NCBI GenBank assembly: GCA_947687605.1
Contig: CANTUT010001618.1
Span: forward strand, 67,001-131,000
Reading direction: 5' to 3'
Source of the DNA: Reutealis trisperma
Lineage: Eukaryota > Streptophyta > Magnoliopsida > Malpighiales > Euphorbiaceae
Length of the DNA: 64,000 bases
In this document: in pieces, positions 23,901 through 34,860 of the stretch
Layout: every line of letters begins with the position of its first letter
How positions within the stretch are numbered: position 1 is the first letter of the stretch
Made by a program: the position numbers and the translations under genes
The notes under the pieces: generated by a model
The model's database searches: none
Told to the model about the DNA's origin: nothing
Seen by the model: the letters and a program-made list of their open reading frames with translations, nothing else

Positions 23901-24586
23901 AACATTAAGGCCGGGCAGATAGTCTTGATTGAAATTTACCAAACCTTCTTTATCTCAAACATTAAGGCCAAACAGATAGCCTTGATTGACATTCACTAAA
24001 TCTTCTCTAGCATTAAGGCTAAACAGATAGCCTTTATTAAGATTTACCCCATATCATCTTTACCTCCAACATTAAAGTCAGACAAATTGCCTTGATTGAG
24101 ATTTACCCTAGATCATCTTTATCTCCAACATTAAGGTCAGACAGATAGCCTTGATTAAAATTCACCAAACTTTCTTTGTCCTCTAACATTAAGGTCAGAT
24201 AGATATCCTTGATTAAAATTCACCAAACCTTCTTTGTCCTCTAACATTAAGGCCCGATAGATAGCCTCGATTGAAATTCACCAAACCTTCTTCATCCTCT
24301 AATATTAAGGCCAGATAGATAGCCTTGATTAAAATTCACCAAACCTTCTTTATTTTCTAACATTAGGGCTGAACAGATAGCCTTAATTGAAATTCACCAA
24401 GACCATTCTTGAGTCCAACGTCAAGGCCGAACAGATAGCCATTGATAAAATCTCATCCTAGAGGGCCTCCTCCTAAAGAACTTAACAATGACATACAAGC
24501 CTAGAGTCTGACATGGTAACTCTTCCCTATGTTCACTATTATCAGAATCACCTTTTGATCAAAGCCAATTCTGATGAGGGGGCAGC
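20917..24586 (+). other. Unit II post-gag region; no pol; decayed antisense gene and 57-bp array
   Basis: No protease, RT or integrase is seen between gag and the 3' LTR, so the unit is gag-only. 21570-21880 carries the CTACGTGGACCTGATTCT block. 21960-23120 resembles, in minus sense, the decayed copy of the antisense gene at 41273-42460. 23590-23750 has about three copies of a 50-60 bp repeat with AGGCTCTC. 23775-24440 is a 57-bp tandem array. A purine tract GATGAGGGGGCAGC precedes LTR B. Confidence 0.6.
23775..24440 (+). repeat. 57-bp tandem array 1 (about 12 copies)
   Basis: Repeats of a unit containing AACATTAAGGCCAAACAGAT and AGCCTTGATTGA, spaced about 57 bp, each diverged by roughly 5-20%. 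Homologous arrays lie at the same relative place in unit III and in the D-E element. 3'-end tandem arrays are known in Tat/Ogre elements. Confidence 0.8.
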
Positions 24587-27500
24587 TGTGAACCCTTAAT
24601 TTTACACATCATCATTGGATCGCAGCTTGACACCTACTAAGTTTAGTGCACTACACAAAGCCAGCACAGCGATCCTGCTAGCTGATTAGCGGGCAGGGGT
24701 TAAAGAGGCAGCCCCCCTTGAGCTAAAAAAGGACTTTCAGTCACATTAGACGAGGATGTTTAATTTTCAAATAATGGCACTTTTCCTACCTTGACTAAAC
24801 CTTCTATATCAGACAATATTTTTTCAAAACTGACTGGATTTTCTTCCTAACTAATTGCTCAAATATTCTAAAATAAAATTTCAACCTATCGACACAGACT
24901 GATTAATTTTCTGAGCTCTGTAACTCCCAAAAACTGATATGAAAGTTCAAAAACCTAGCCGAGCAAAAAAGTAAAAATTTAGTCAGCACACTGTGAGGCC
25001 TTGCCTGAGCACCAGTCCGATCCGCCTAGGAATCGAAATGCTTTTCGGGAGAAACTCCACGATTGGAACTCACTATGAATTTAGAAAATTGATTTTTGTA
25101 ATTTGAAAGTTGTGAAAGGAAGTTGCTACTTTAATTTACTTGTTTTAATTGAGAAAATTAAAGAAAACCTAAAATGATTGACTCCAAAAAATATTTGATT
25201 TATCCCAATGGAAAATACACTAATCCGCGAGTGACCAAAGAGGCCTTGGGGATCAGGTTTTGGTAATTACACAATTGAGAAAATATAATTTTCTTCAGTT
25301 TGGCTAAAGTTTGCAAAATAACTCTTAAAAAAAGGAATTTTTATGTATGCATGAACATGAATAAAATGATGAATGAACAATTATAGATGATAGGATGAAA
25401 TGACAATTATATATAAATAAGCATAAATAATCCTACTTAATTATTACAAATCAAAACAAATGAAAAGAAAAGAGGATCTTTCCTCTAGCCCTTATGGGTA
25501 CTAGGAAAAGCACACATTCCTTAATTAAATTAAAGACATGAAAGATACAGAATTGAAATAAGATGCAAGTATAAATAAATCAAAGTAAAAAGGGAATAAT
25601 GTTGTTAAAAAGATTTTGGAGTTGATGCCTTTTCAGAATGGCAGCCTGCGTATCCTATTAAATAGGAATCAAACCCCACGCAGTTCTTCCTTCTTGCGAA
25701 GGAGGGGTTCTGGAAAAAAGTATTGGTTTATTTATTAATTTAATTTTGATTCTTAAATTAATAAATTTTAGATCTTTTCTGCTTAGAGCTAAAGAGAATT
25801 CTAGATCTGAGTTTAGAATTTTGAAAATGGATAGAAGATTATACCTGTGCTTTCCTTGTTTTTCAGATGAATGGAATGAGCTTAGCTCCAGATCTCAACC
25901 CTACCTTGGATTCGAAACCCTTGGAAGCTGAATCTTAAAAGTAAAAGATTAGTAAAATATCATAACAAATGTAAATCAAAATTGAAACTAAAACAATAGC
26001 TCTTTTATATCATATTTTGAATAGAACTTAAACACAACAAGTACATCAGTATGAGAGAGTTTCTGCCTTGGAATCTCCCCCTAAATGAGCTAGAAAGAAG
26101 TTCAATTTATAGAGCTGCAGAAGGGGTGCCACTGGCAATGCACCGGCCAGCCAAGCGGCACTAAGATTGTGCTGGCCAGTAGGGAGGCACGCCCATGCCG
26201 CCGACACTCTAGGAGTGCCACCCTATTGTCGGCACAGTGGGCATGTTGCCCAACATGGTGGCACGCCATAGAACCATTGGTTCAACCTGATTTCACACAT
26301 TTTTTTAGGCATTTCTAGTCTGTTTCAGATTTGATTTGGTCCAATTTGATTCTATGGGTTTGTAATTGAAATGCAGTCGACTGGAGGTGAAAGATTTAGG
26401 AAATTTATTTTTCAACCGGGCATTGCCCTGCACCCCGCAAAGGGTGCTACCCCGTTGACCCCTGCCAACTAACCGGCTAGCGGGACTGCCGTATGCGTAG
26501 TGCATTATTCTTAGTAGGTGTCAAGTTGCAGCCGGATTATGAGGGTGCAAATTTGAGGGTTCACACACACCCACTGAGGTGCTGGCGGTGCCTGTTCCGG
26601 CTTGGGCGAAGTAGTTGCCCCTTCAGGAGGTGCACCGCCCAACTAGCCCTACCCAAAATACTCCCAATCTATTTTTCTAGCCCTGTCTAGCCCTACCCCT
26701 CATGGTCTTTTCACATTTTCACTACCTAAACTACTCTCACCTCCATTTGCCTATAAATAGGCCCCCCTCCTTTATTTCAACACACCTCCAAAGTTGATAT
26801 AGATGGTTATCTATCAACTTTTCTTCTACTTCTCCCTCCAATCACTCTCTAATTAATTAATTAATCTTTTTAATTAATTAATTACCTCACCCTAACCAAT
26901 TTAATTAATCTTTTTAATTAACTAAAACTATTTTTTTAATAAAATTAATCACTTAATTAATTAATTAATCTTTTTAATTAATTAATTAATCCTCCAAAAT
27001 TAACCATTTTCTTAACTTACCTTTCATCCAAATTAATTAATTAATCTTTTTAATTAATTAATCCATCCACCATTTTCATCATATTAATTAGTTAATTAAT
27101 CATTTTAATTAATTAGTTAATCTCCCAATCAATCCAATCACCCAATCCCTATAAAACATAATTTCAGTCCGGTAAAACCCTTCGCTCACCAAAAGTCAAG
27201 GTATTAGGCTTTTTCCTCTTAAACCCAAATCAAATCAATCAATCCAATTAACTCCTAAACTCCTCCACTTAATCATGGAACGAACTACATGGGTTTTGAT
27301 CCCTATTCAATGGGGTACATAGGCACATTTACAATCTAAATCCAAACCTCAAATTCAAATCTCTAGCAATCACTTTTTCCCTTTTTAATTTATGGATATT
27401 TTAGTTTAATTTTCTCCTTGCATTCATGTATATTCATGCATCTTATTTACAATTATCATCTTATAATATTTGTCATTCATGAAATCAATTTTTCAAAGTC

Positions 27501-27798
27501 AAATTAAACTTACAAGCCAAATTTTGATTATTTAAAACCAAAAACCTAGTCCCTGAGTTCAACCTAATTCGAGACTAGTGATTTTATCCATGAGTAAATT
27601 GATTAAAAATTAATGAATTAGAGTCAATTGGGTTTTTCCTTAATTTTCCTTTTTAAAAATAAATTGGGATGGTGACTCCTAAAAATTATTTTCAAAATCA
27701 ACCAATTCGAACCTGAGGGTTCCATCGTGAAACTAAACTAGAATGAGCATCCTGATTCTCTCTAGCGGACCAGGCAAGTGCTCGAGCAAGACCACACA
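24587..27798 (+). repeat. Tat LTR B, split by a solo LTR
   Basis: Begins TGTGAACCCTTAATTTTACA at 24587, is interrupted after CACAC at 24987-24991, resumes at 26571 and ends near ACCACACA at 27798. TATAAATA at 26752-26759; TTAATTAA-rich tract at 26850-27125. It follows the unit II 3' end and abuts a unit III fragment with no primer site between. Confidence 0.8.
24992..26565 (-). mobile_element. Solo LTR of a Tat-type element, nested in LTR B
   Basis: Begins TGTGAGGCCTTGCCTGAGCA and ends GAGGGTTCACA, which is a Tat LTR in reverse (TGTGAACCCTC ... CCTCACA). It is flanked by a perfect CACAC duplication (24987-24991 and 26566-26570), and removing it restores LTR B sequence. Minus-strand TATAAATT at 26104-26111 lies downstream of a GC-rich island at 26115-26280. 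Closest in layout to LTR F. No internal sequence remains, consistent with LTR-LTR recombination. Confidence 0.88.
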
Positions 27799-30334
27799 CC
27801 TAGTACGCTTTCTCAATTGGTCAAACCACCTTTATCAACCACTTATCATACCTCTTTTTAGTCCTAAGTAAAATCCCAAAACAAATAGCATGATAACTCC
27901 TCAACCAGCCACCACCTGATAGCTCTGGCAATGGGAGCTATGATCTGCATAAACTCCAAGAAAGAAAAACTGGGGGTATATCCAGAGTCTGCCTCATCTA
28001 CCTCAAGACCCTTATCCCCTAGTGGGAAGTCATTCAAACCAAGCCTAATAAGCAAACTACTCGACACCCATGGCCCCCAGTCATGAGAGATCTAATCCTT
28101 TACCATTAGCAGTGCTAAAAATGTGTCCTCCAATGATCTCTGATTGAGTCTCAATAAAGTATGTGCAGACTGAAAAATAGGGGGCCACCACTAAAAAATG
28201 ATCCATCAGCCACACTTTCAAGATAACCTAAAACTTAAAACAAATACCCATAAAGCACTCCCAACAAAAAGGGTAAGAATAGATAAAATTTTCTCATTTG
28301 GTAAATAACTAGCAAGATAGTTTATCTCTCTAAATCCCAAAAAAAGCAGTCAAGGCTCATCAGTGTCTTTGCCAGCATAGCTCTAACTATAAAATGCCTC
28401 TGTTTCATCTACCACTCTGGCATCACCCCAATCAACAAAGCTGTATCTGACACTTAAATAGAAAATCAAAGCCCTCATGTTGAGCCTTTGCCCCTTTCAT
28501 ATCTCCCTGATCATTGAGATCATGGAACTTCTCAATCACAGTAGTCAAATTCACTTGACCATCACCCACCATCATCTGACATGTGACACCCTGAGACAAG
28601 TCTAAAAAACTCTTAAAAAATCTAGGAGATGCCAAACTTTAAGCTCTTACACCACCAAAGCTACCTCATATTGCAGCCAAGCCATACCACTAAACTCCTC
28701 CTCAACAACACCAAAATAGAAAACACGAGCTATCAAATTCCAAAACATAAAGTAACCCCATGAACTCCTTGTAAAGCCAACATGGCAAATATCCCACACC
28801 AACCCAAGTTGAGTTCCTTAACTTTATCGAGTTTCGCAGTCCACAAATAAATGGCTCCATGGATGCAAAAGTCACATGAAAAAATTACATTCACAGGCAT
28901 CATCACAAATCATACATGGCATACAAGTCAAGCAAAAAGTCCATGAATTCTAAAATATGTGCATGAATCATCTGTGCACCAGCATTTATGCAATCATGCA
29001 TAAGCTGAGCCAATAGGCTCACCGACATCTCCTAAAGTTGACAGTACTTCCTCAAAGTTGATCGACACCTCCTAAAACTGACCTATGCTCCTTTGAAGCT
29101 AAATGATACCTTTCCAAATCTAATCAATGAAGTGTGACTTTTAGAGTCCCTTTACTCCCAGCAAAGTTCCTTTGATCCTTCAGAAAGGCCCAACGGCTCA
29201 CATTTATAAGCCTAAGTTTCTTTGGCATAATCAAAATCTCTCGAGTTGACTCACCATAAGTCGAGGCTCTCCTATCGAAATCTTTCTAGAATCTTTTAAG
29301 CTGACTCACCATAAGCCAAGGTTCTCATTTTACAAAAATCTTGTGAGAATCTCTCGAGCCAACTCGCCATAGGTCAAGGCTCTCCTTTCACTAAAATATC
29401 TTGTCTAAAATTCTCTTCCACCCTTAAATGTCTAGAAACAGCCACCTAGACATCCATATGGTTCCTTTTTCCATCTCTTTTATCCAAATCTATCAATTTC
29501 ACCCATAAAGTATCTAGAAACGATCACTTAGACATCTATATGGTTCCATTTTCCACTTTTTTTACCCAAATCATCTTTACCTCCAACATTAAGGCCAAAC
29601 AAATAGCCTTGATTGATATTTGTCCAAATCTTATTTACCTCCAACATTAAGGCTGGACAGATAGCCTTGATTGATATTTACCCAAATCTTCTTTACCTCC
29701 ATCATTAAGGTCAGACAGATAGCCTTGATTGAGATTTTCCCCAGATCATCTTTATCTCCAACATTAAGGCTAAAAAGATAGCCTTGATTGAAATTCATAA
29801 AACCTTCTTTATCTCTAACATTAAGGTCGGAAAGATAGCCTTGATTGAAATTTACCAAACCTTCTTTATCTCTAATACTAAGGCTGGATAGATAACCTTG
29901 ATTGAAATTCACCAAACCTTCTTTATCTCTAATATTAAGGCTAAATAGATAGCCTTGATTGAGATTCAACAAACCTTCTTTACCTTTAACATTAAGGCCA
30001 AACAGATAGCGTTGATTGAGATTCACCAAACCTTCTTTATCTCAAATATTAAGGCCGCACAGATAGCCTTGTTTGAAATTCACTAAACCTTCTTTGTCCT
30101 TTAACATTAAGGTCAAACAAATAGCCTTAATTGAAATTTATCAAGACCATTCTCGCATCCAACGTTAAGGCTAGACTAATAGCCATTGATAAAACCACAG
30201 TTATCCCAAAAGATCTCCTCCCAAAGGACTTGACACGAACACACAAGCCCAGAGTCTGACATGGCACCTATTCCTAATGTTTACTATCACCAAAATCACC
30301 TTATATTCAAAGCCAATTTTGATAAGGGGGCAAC
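27799..30334 (+). other. Tat unit III: 3' internal end only
   Basis: Starts within about 10 bp of the LTR B end, already at sequence equal to 22240 of unit II, so primer site, leader and gag are missing. 27860-28640 holds a decayed minus-strand copy of the antisense gene (FFKSFLDLSQGV and VNLTTVIEKFHDLND match the 42200-42100 region). Small repeats lie at 29230-29400 and 29410-29550, then the 57-bp array. Confidence 0.65.
29577..30195 (+). repeat. 57-bp tandem array 2 (about 11 copies)
   Basis: Same unit as array 1. Because 57 is a multiple of three, the minus strand stays open for 132 codons (29631-30029) with a repeating NQGYLFSLNVRDKEGL-type 19-residue unit. I take that as a by-product of the repeat, not a gene. 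Confidence 0.8.
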
Positions 30335-31794
30335 TATGACCCTCAATTTTGCACTGTCATCATCTAATCACAGCTTGACATCTGCTAAGTTTAATGTGGT
30401 ATACAGAGCTGTTAGTGCCCCTAAAGGAAATTTTTTTAGCCTTTAATTACATTGCCACTAGACATCCAAATTTTCTAAACTCCATACCAACCAATCTTTA
30501 AAAAAAAAAAAAAAAAAAAAAAGGAGCCACCACGTCAGCTGCCATTTAGCAGCCTTGCACGACCGCACCAGGCCTATGCGGCGACATAAATCCAACTTAT
30601 GGCCTACTGCACTAGTCTAGTGCAATGCTACACAGGGACCCTCTTTTTTGAGTAGAAAATGACCATTTTACCCCCATTCAACCCAATTTTCAGCCCTTTC
30701 TAGCCCTACTCATTGTTTTTTAACATTTTCACTACCTAAACTACCCTCATGCACTTTTCCTATAAATACCCCCCTCCACTTCTCATTTCAAACCACCTCT
30801 TGAATTAACATTGATGGTTATCTACTAATTCCTTTCTTCTTCTCCCTCAACCACTCTCTAATTAATTAACTTATTATCTCACCCTAACCAAGTTAATTAA
30901 TCTTTTTAATTAACTAAAACTCTTTTTTAAAATTAAAATTAATCAGCCAATTAATTAATTAATTAATCACCTTTTTCCAAAATCAAATTAATCCTTTTTC
31001 TCAATCCACCTTTCATCCAAATTAATTAATTAATCCTTTTAATTAATTAATCCATCTATCATTTTCATCATATTAATTAGTTAATTAATCTTTTTAATTA
31101 ATTAATTAATCTCCTTATCAATCTAATCACCCGGTCCTAATAAAATGAAATTTTGGTCTACTATAACTCTCTACCCACCAAAAGCAAAGGTATTGGCCTT
31201 TTTCCTCATTCTCAATGCACCTAAACCAAAATCAATATGATTAACTCCTAAACCCCTCCACTTAATCGTGAAACTAACTACGTGGATTTTGATTCCCATT
31301 CAATAGGGTATGTAGACACGTTTGGAATCTAAATCCAAACCTCAAATCCAAATTTCCATCAATCTCTTTTTTTCTTTTTAATTTATGGATATTTTATTTT
31401 AATTTTCTCCTTGCACTCATGTCATATTCATGTATCTTATTTACAATTATCATCTTATAATATTTGTCATTCATGAAATCAATTTTTCAAAGTCAAATTC
31501 AACTTAAGAGCCAAATTTTGATTATTTAAAACCAAAAACCTAGTTCCCAAGCTCAACCTAGTTTGAGACTAGTGATTTTACTCATGGGCAAATGAAAGTA
31601 AAAAATTAATAAATTGGAGTCAAATTGGGTTTTTTCTTAATTTTCCCATTTAAAAATAAATTAGGGTGGCGACTTATAAAATCATTTTCAAAATCAACTA
31701 ATTTGAACCTAAGATTTCTATCATGAGCCTAAACCCTAATGAGCATCCTGATTCCCTCTAGAGAACTAGGCCGGTGCTCAGGCGAGACCTCACA
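30335..31794 (+). repeat. Tat LTR C
   Basis: Starts TATGACCCTCAATTTTGCA (first dinucleotide decayed from TGTG) after a GATAAGGGGGCAAC purine tract and ends GAGACCTCACA. TATAAATA at 30761-30768; GC island at 30520-30660; TTAATTAA-rich tract at 30860-31115. It lacks a primer site downstream. A 71-bp stretch (31795-31865) of unknown origin separates it from LTR D. Confidence 0.75.
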
Positions 31795-31865
31795 GATATG
31801 TGCAAAAGTGCCATAAGTACCAAATTTATGCCAAACTCCAGAAATAGCCTTTATACCTCTATCAC

Positions 31866-32735
31866 TGTAAACCCTCAAATTCACACCTCCAGATAATTGG
31901 CACTTGATTACAAATCCATAGAATCAAACTGGGCTTAAATCAGAGCTGAAATGGGCGAAAATGGGCCAAAATCGCAAAATGGCCGAAATTCAGTATGTAG
32001 CTGTAGAGGACCCTATAGCTGCCGCTGAAATGCTGTAACTACTGCAGGCTAACTTGCTGCTGCTGCGAAGAAGCCCGCAACTACCGTAGGACTTCTGGCA
32101 GCAGTAGGTGGGTCTTTCGTATTTTTTCCATTTTTCTCGATTTTTTGCACTTATCCCACGTCGGAAGTGCATAAAACCTTTCCCCAACCTCTCCCCTATA
32201 TATAGGGATCCTTTCACTCCATTTTCTTGACCTCTTAACCTCTTGGTTTGCTTTGAATTTATTTCAGGGAATGTGTGACTTCCTTAAAACCCATAAGGGC
32301 TATAGGAAATATCCCTTATTTTGGTTTTAAATTGTAAAGTTCATTCCTTTACTTCATTGCTTTATCGCTTTGGATGAATATTTATTTATTTGTTTATTCA
32401 TGCATTATATAATTGTTCATGCATGTATATTATTCATGAAATTCATTTTAAGTCATCTTGTATTAAATTTGCCAAACTAATCATTTTTCTAAATAAACCA
32501 AAAATCTAGTCCCCAAATCCTTTTAGGTTTTGAGGCTAGTGATCTTTTTCCTTTTGGATATTAATTGGAGTTAATTTGGATTTTTCCCTTAATTTTTTCC
32601 AAATAAAATTAAGGTGGCGACTCTTTTTGAAAAATCAACCAATCTAAACCCAAGGGTTCTATCATGAGTTCAAACCCAAATGAGCATTTTGATCCCACTT
32701 AGTGGATCGGATCGATGCTCAAATGAGGCCTCATA
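31866..32735 (+). repeat. LTR D (shortened)
   Basis: Starts TGTAAACCCTCAAATTCACA and ends GAGGCCTCATA before a primer site. TATATATA at 32197-32204. Compared with LTR E it lacks about 780 bp between the CTCTTGGTTT and CTTTGAATTTATTT blocks. Confidence 0.75.
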
Positions 32736-32737
32736 GC

Positions 32738-32755
32738 TGGCGACTCCACTAGGGA
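32738..32755 (+). other. Primer-binding site of the D-E element
   Basis: TGGCGACTCCACTAGGGA, the cleanest Tat/Ogre-type primer site in the window, two bases after LTR D. Confidence 0.75.
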
Positions 32756-33807
32756 ATACCTTCTTTTTAACAAAAGAAAAAAGAGGACTACCAATTGGTT
32801 TAAATCAAAGTTTAGCAATTTTAATACATAAATGACTTTCATCATCATTTGCATTGGCTCCTTGTCTTTTAACCTAGATTTCTTAGGAAAACAAGGGATA
32901 AAAAGTAACATCGAGTGGGTAACCCTCCTTGGGTCTATTCGTCGATAGTGAAATCATCCACCCCGCGATGAATCCTTTGATCCTTTAAAAGGTGTAACGA
33001 GTATGCACGTACTGCTGGACTCACGCGAGGCTCCTTGACTCACATATGGTTAGGTATATCGCTGCTCTAGTGTGATGGGTACCCTATACAAGCCATCCCT
33101 ACCCTTTTCATGTAATGAACTTAGATCTTGACCTTAGGTTGTATGTACCATAATTAAAACCTTGCATCTTTGCATTCTTATGAAATATTTTCTCTATGCA
33201 TATCATGCATCCATATTGTATAACAAAATATACATTCATCTATAGTCTTGGTTATACCTTGAGCCGAAGAAGGGTCATATACTCACTTTCCACTTCTATC
33301 CAAACAAATTCACTTCTAAACCTTAAACACTCTATCTATGTCTCAATCACCTTTGCCTCTATAAACCTTAAGCCATCACCCTAAATGTTACCCCATTACC
33401 TTAGCCTTTAACTTAAAACACCTCTACCCTCATTTTTACCCATACCTTGCCAACCTAATCATCAACACACTACCCTAAGCCCAATACTTTTGGCCCAACA
33501 CAGTACCCTAAACCCAATACCTTTGGCCTAACACACTATCCTAAACCCAATACCTTTGGCCCAATACACTATCCTAAGCCTTAATACCTTTGGTCCAACA
33601 CACTACCCTAAGTTTAGTACCTTTGGTTCAACCTGACACCTTAAGCCTGAGACCTTGACCTAGGCAACCTTAGGAAATCCTTAAAAACCCAAAATGCGGT
33701 TAGCTCATAATATCAAAGGGAGTTTTTCTCCCTAAAGTTTGCATGCCCATATTTGCCTCTTCAGCAAACACTTACCTCAATTCTTTGATTTGGTTTATAA
33801 GGTACCA
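32756..33807 (+). other. Leader of the D-E element with 35-bp repeats
   Basis: Non-coding. 33460-33640 contains about five copies of a CCCAATACCTTTGGCCCAAC unit of roughly 35 bp. The rest parallels the unit II leader. Confidence 0.55.
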
Positions 33808-34860
33808 ATGGCCAACCTTCTTGACATGGATGCCCTGACCGCACTTATGACAAGCCCTCTTAAAAAGCATGAAGAGCATTTTCAAGCTATCCTAACTGCT
33901 CAACAGATCCAATTTAAAGAAAACATGAAGGAATAAAGAAAAGCCATCATTGGGGAAGTTTGAGCCCTAATTAACTAAGCAAAACTTGATAAAAATCCAA
34001 ATTAGACCTATATTGAGAAATCTACAAATACTCAAGCCCTAAACAGCACTACCTACTCTAGCTCTTCCTTTTTCCTAGATCCTTTTCAAGGTGGGGAAGT
34101 TTTCTCTTAGGATACCAAATTGCTTATAGATAAATATGAAGCTATGGAGAAAACCATCAAATCCCTTAAGCACCACAATGACTCAATTGATATGGATAGC
34201 TTGATCTTGTTCCTTAATGCCAAGCTTCCTCCTAAATTTAGAATGCCTGAGTTGGATAGATTTGATGGAACCACATGCTCCAAAACTCATCTAAAGATGT
34301 ATGTGGGAGTAATGAAACCTATGGGACTTAGCGATGAGCTCCTTACTCAAATATTTCAAGAATCGCTAACCGGAGCTGCCAGGAGATGGTTTCTTTCACT
34401 GAACAAGAGCCAAAAAAGAACATAGGATGATATTTGTCATGTCTTTATTTGACAGTATCATTACAACACTAAAGTAGATGTCACTAGGCATGATTTGGAA
34501 ACCATAAAACAACTTCCAGATGAGTCTTTCTCCATGTTCCTTACTAGGTGGAGGGCTAAAGCTACTCAAATGGTAAATAGGCCAACCGAGCAAGAATAAG
34601 TAGATATCATTGTCAAGAATCTACTCCCGATCTATCAAGCCCACTTGTTAACACAATACCTACCACCTTCAGAGCTTTGGTTGCAACTACATCAAAGGTT
34701 GAAGATTTCATCCAAAGTAAATCATTTCAAGTTGAATTCTCCACCACTAACCTGAACAATGATGAGGAATCTAGATCTGACTCAACCCCACCTTACCTCA
34801 ACCCTGAGTGGCATAACATGGAGGAGTTCAAGCCAAGCTAATCTGACCTATCTAAGGTTG
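33808..34860 (+). pseudogene. D-E element gag, decayed
   Basis: ATG 33808 gives MANLLDMDALTALMTSPLKK. The best-preserved part (34120-34425) holds the retrotransposon gag capsid region: FRMPELDRFDGTTCSKTHLK, then SLTGAARRWFLSLN. Stops follow (34423), with the same frame continuing in pieces (DVTRHDLETIKQLPDESFSM) to about 34700. Similar to unit II gag but better preserved. Confidence 0.8.

Noticed and set aside
23775..24440. Regularly spaced repeats resembling a CRISPR array
   Set aside because: The whole unit, not just a short direct repeat, is conserved between copies, there are no unique spacers, and the sequence lies inside a plant retroelement.
29631..30029. 132-codon open frame on the minus strand
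   Set aside because: It is the translation of the 57-bp tandem array; the openness follows from a unit length divisible by three. Kept as a repeat, with the coding question raised only as a finding.
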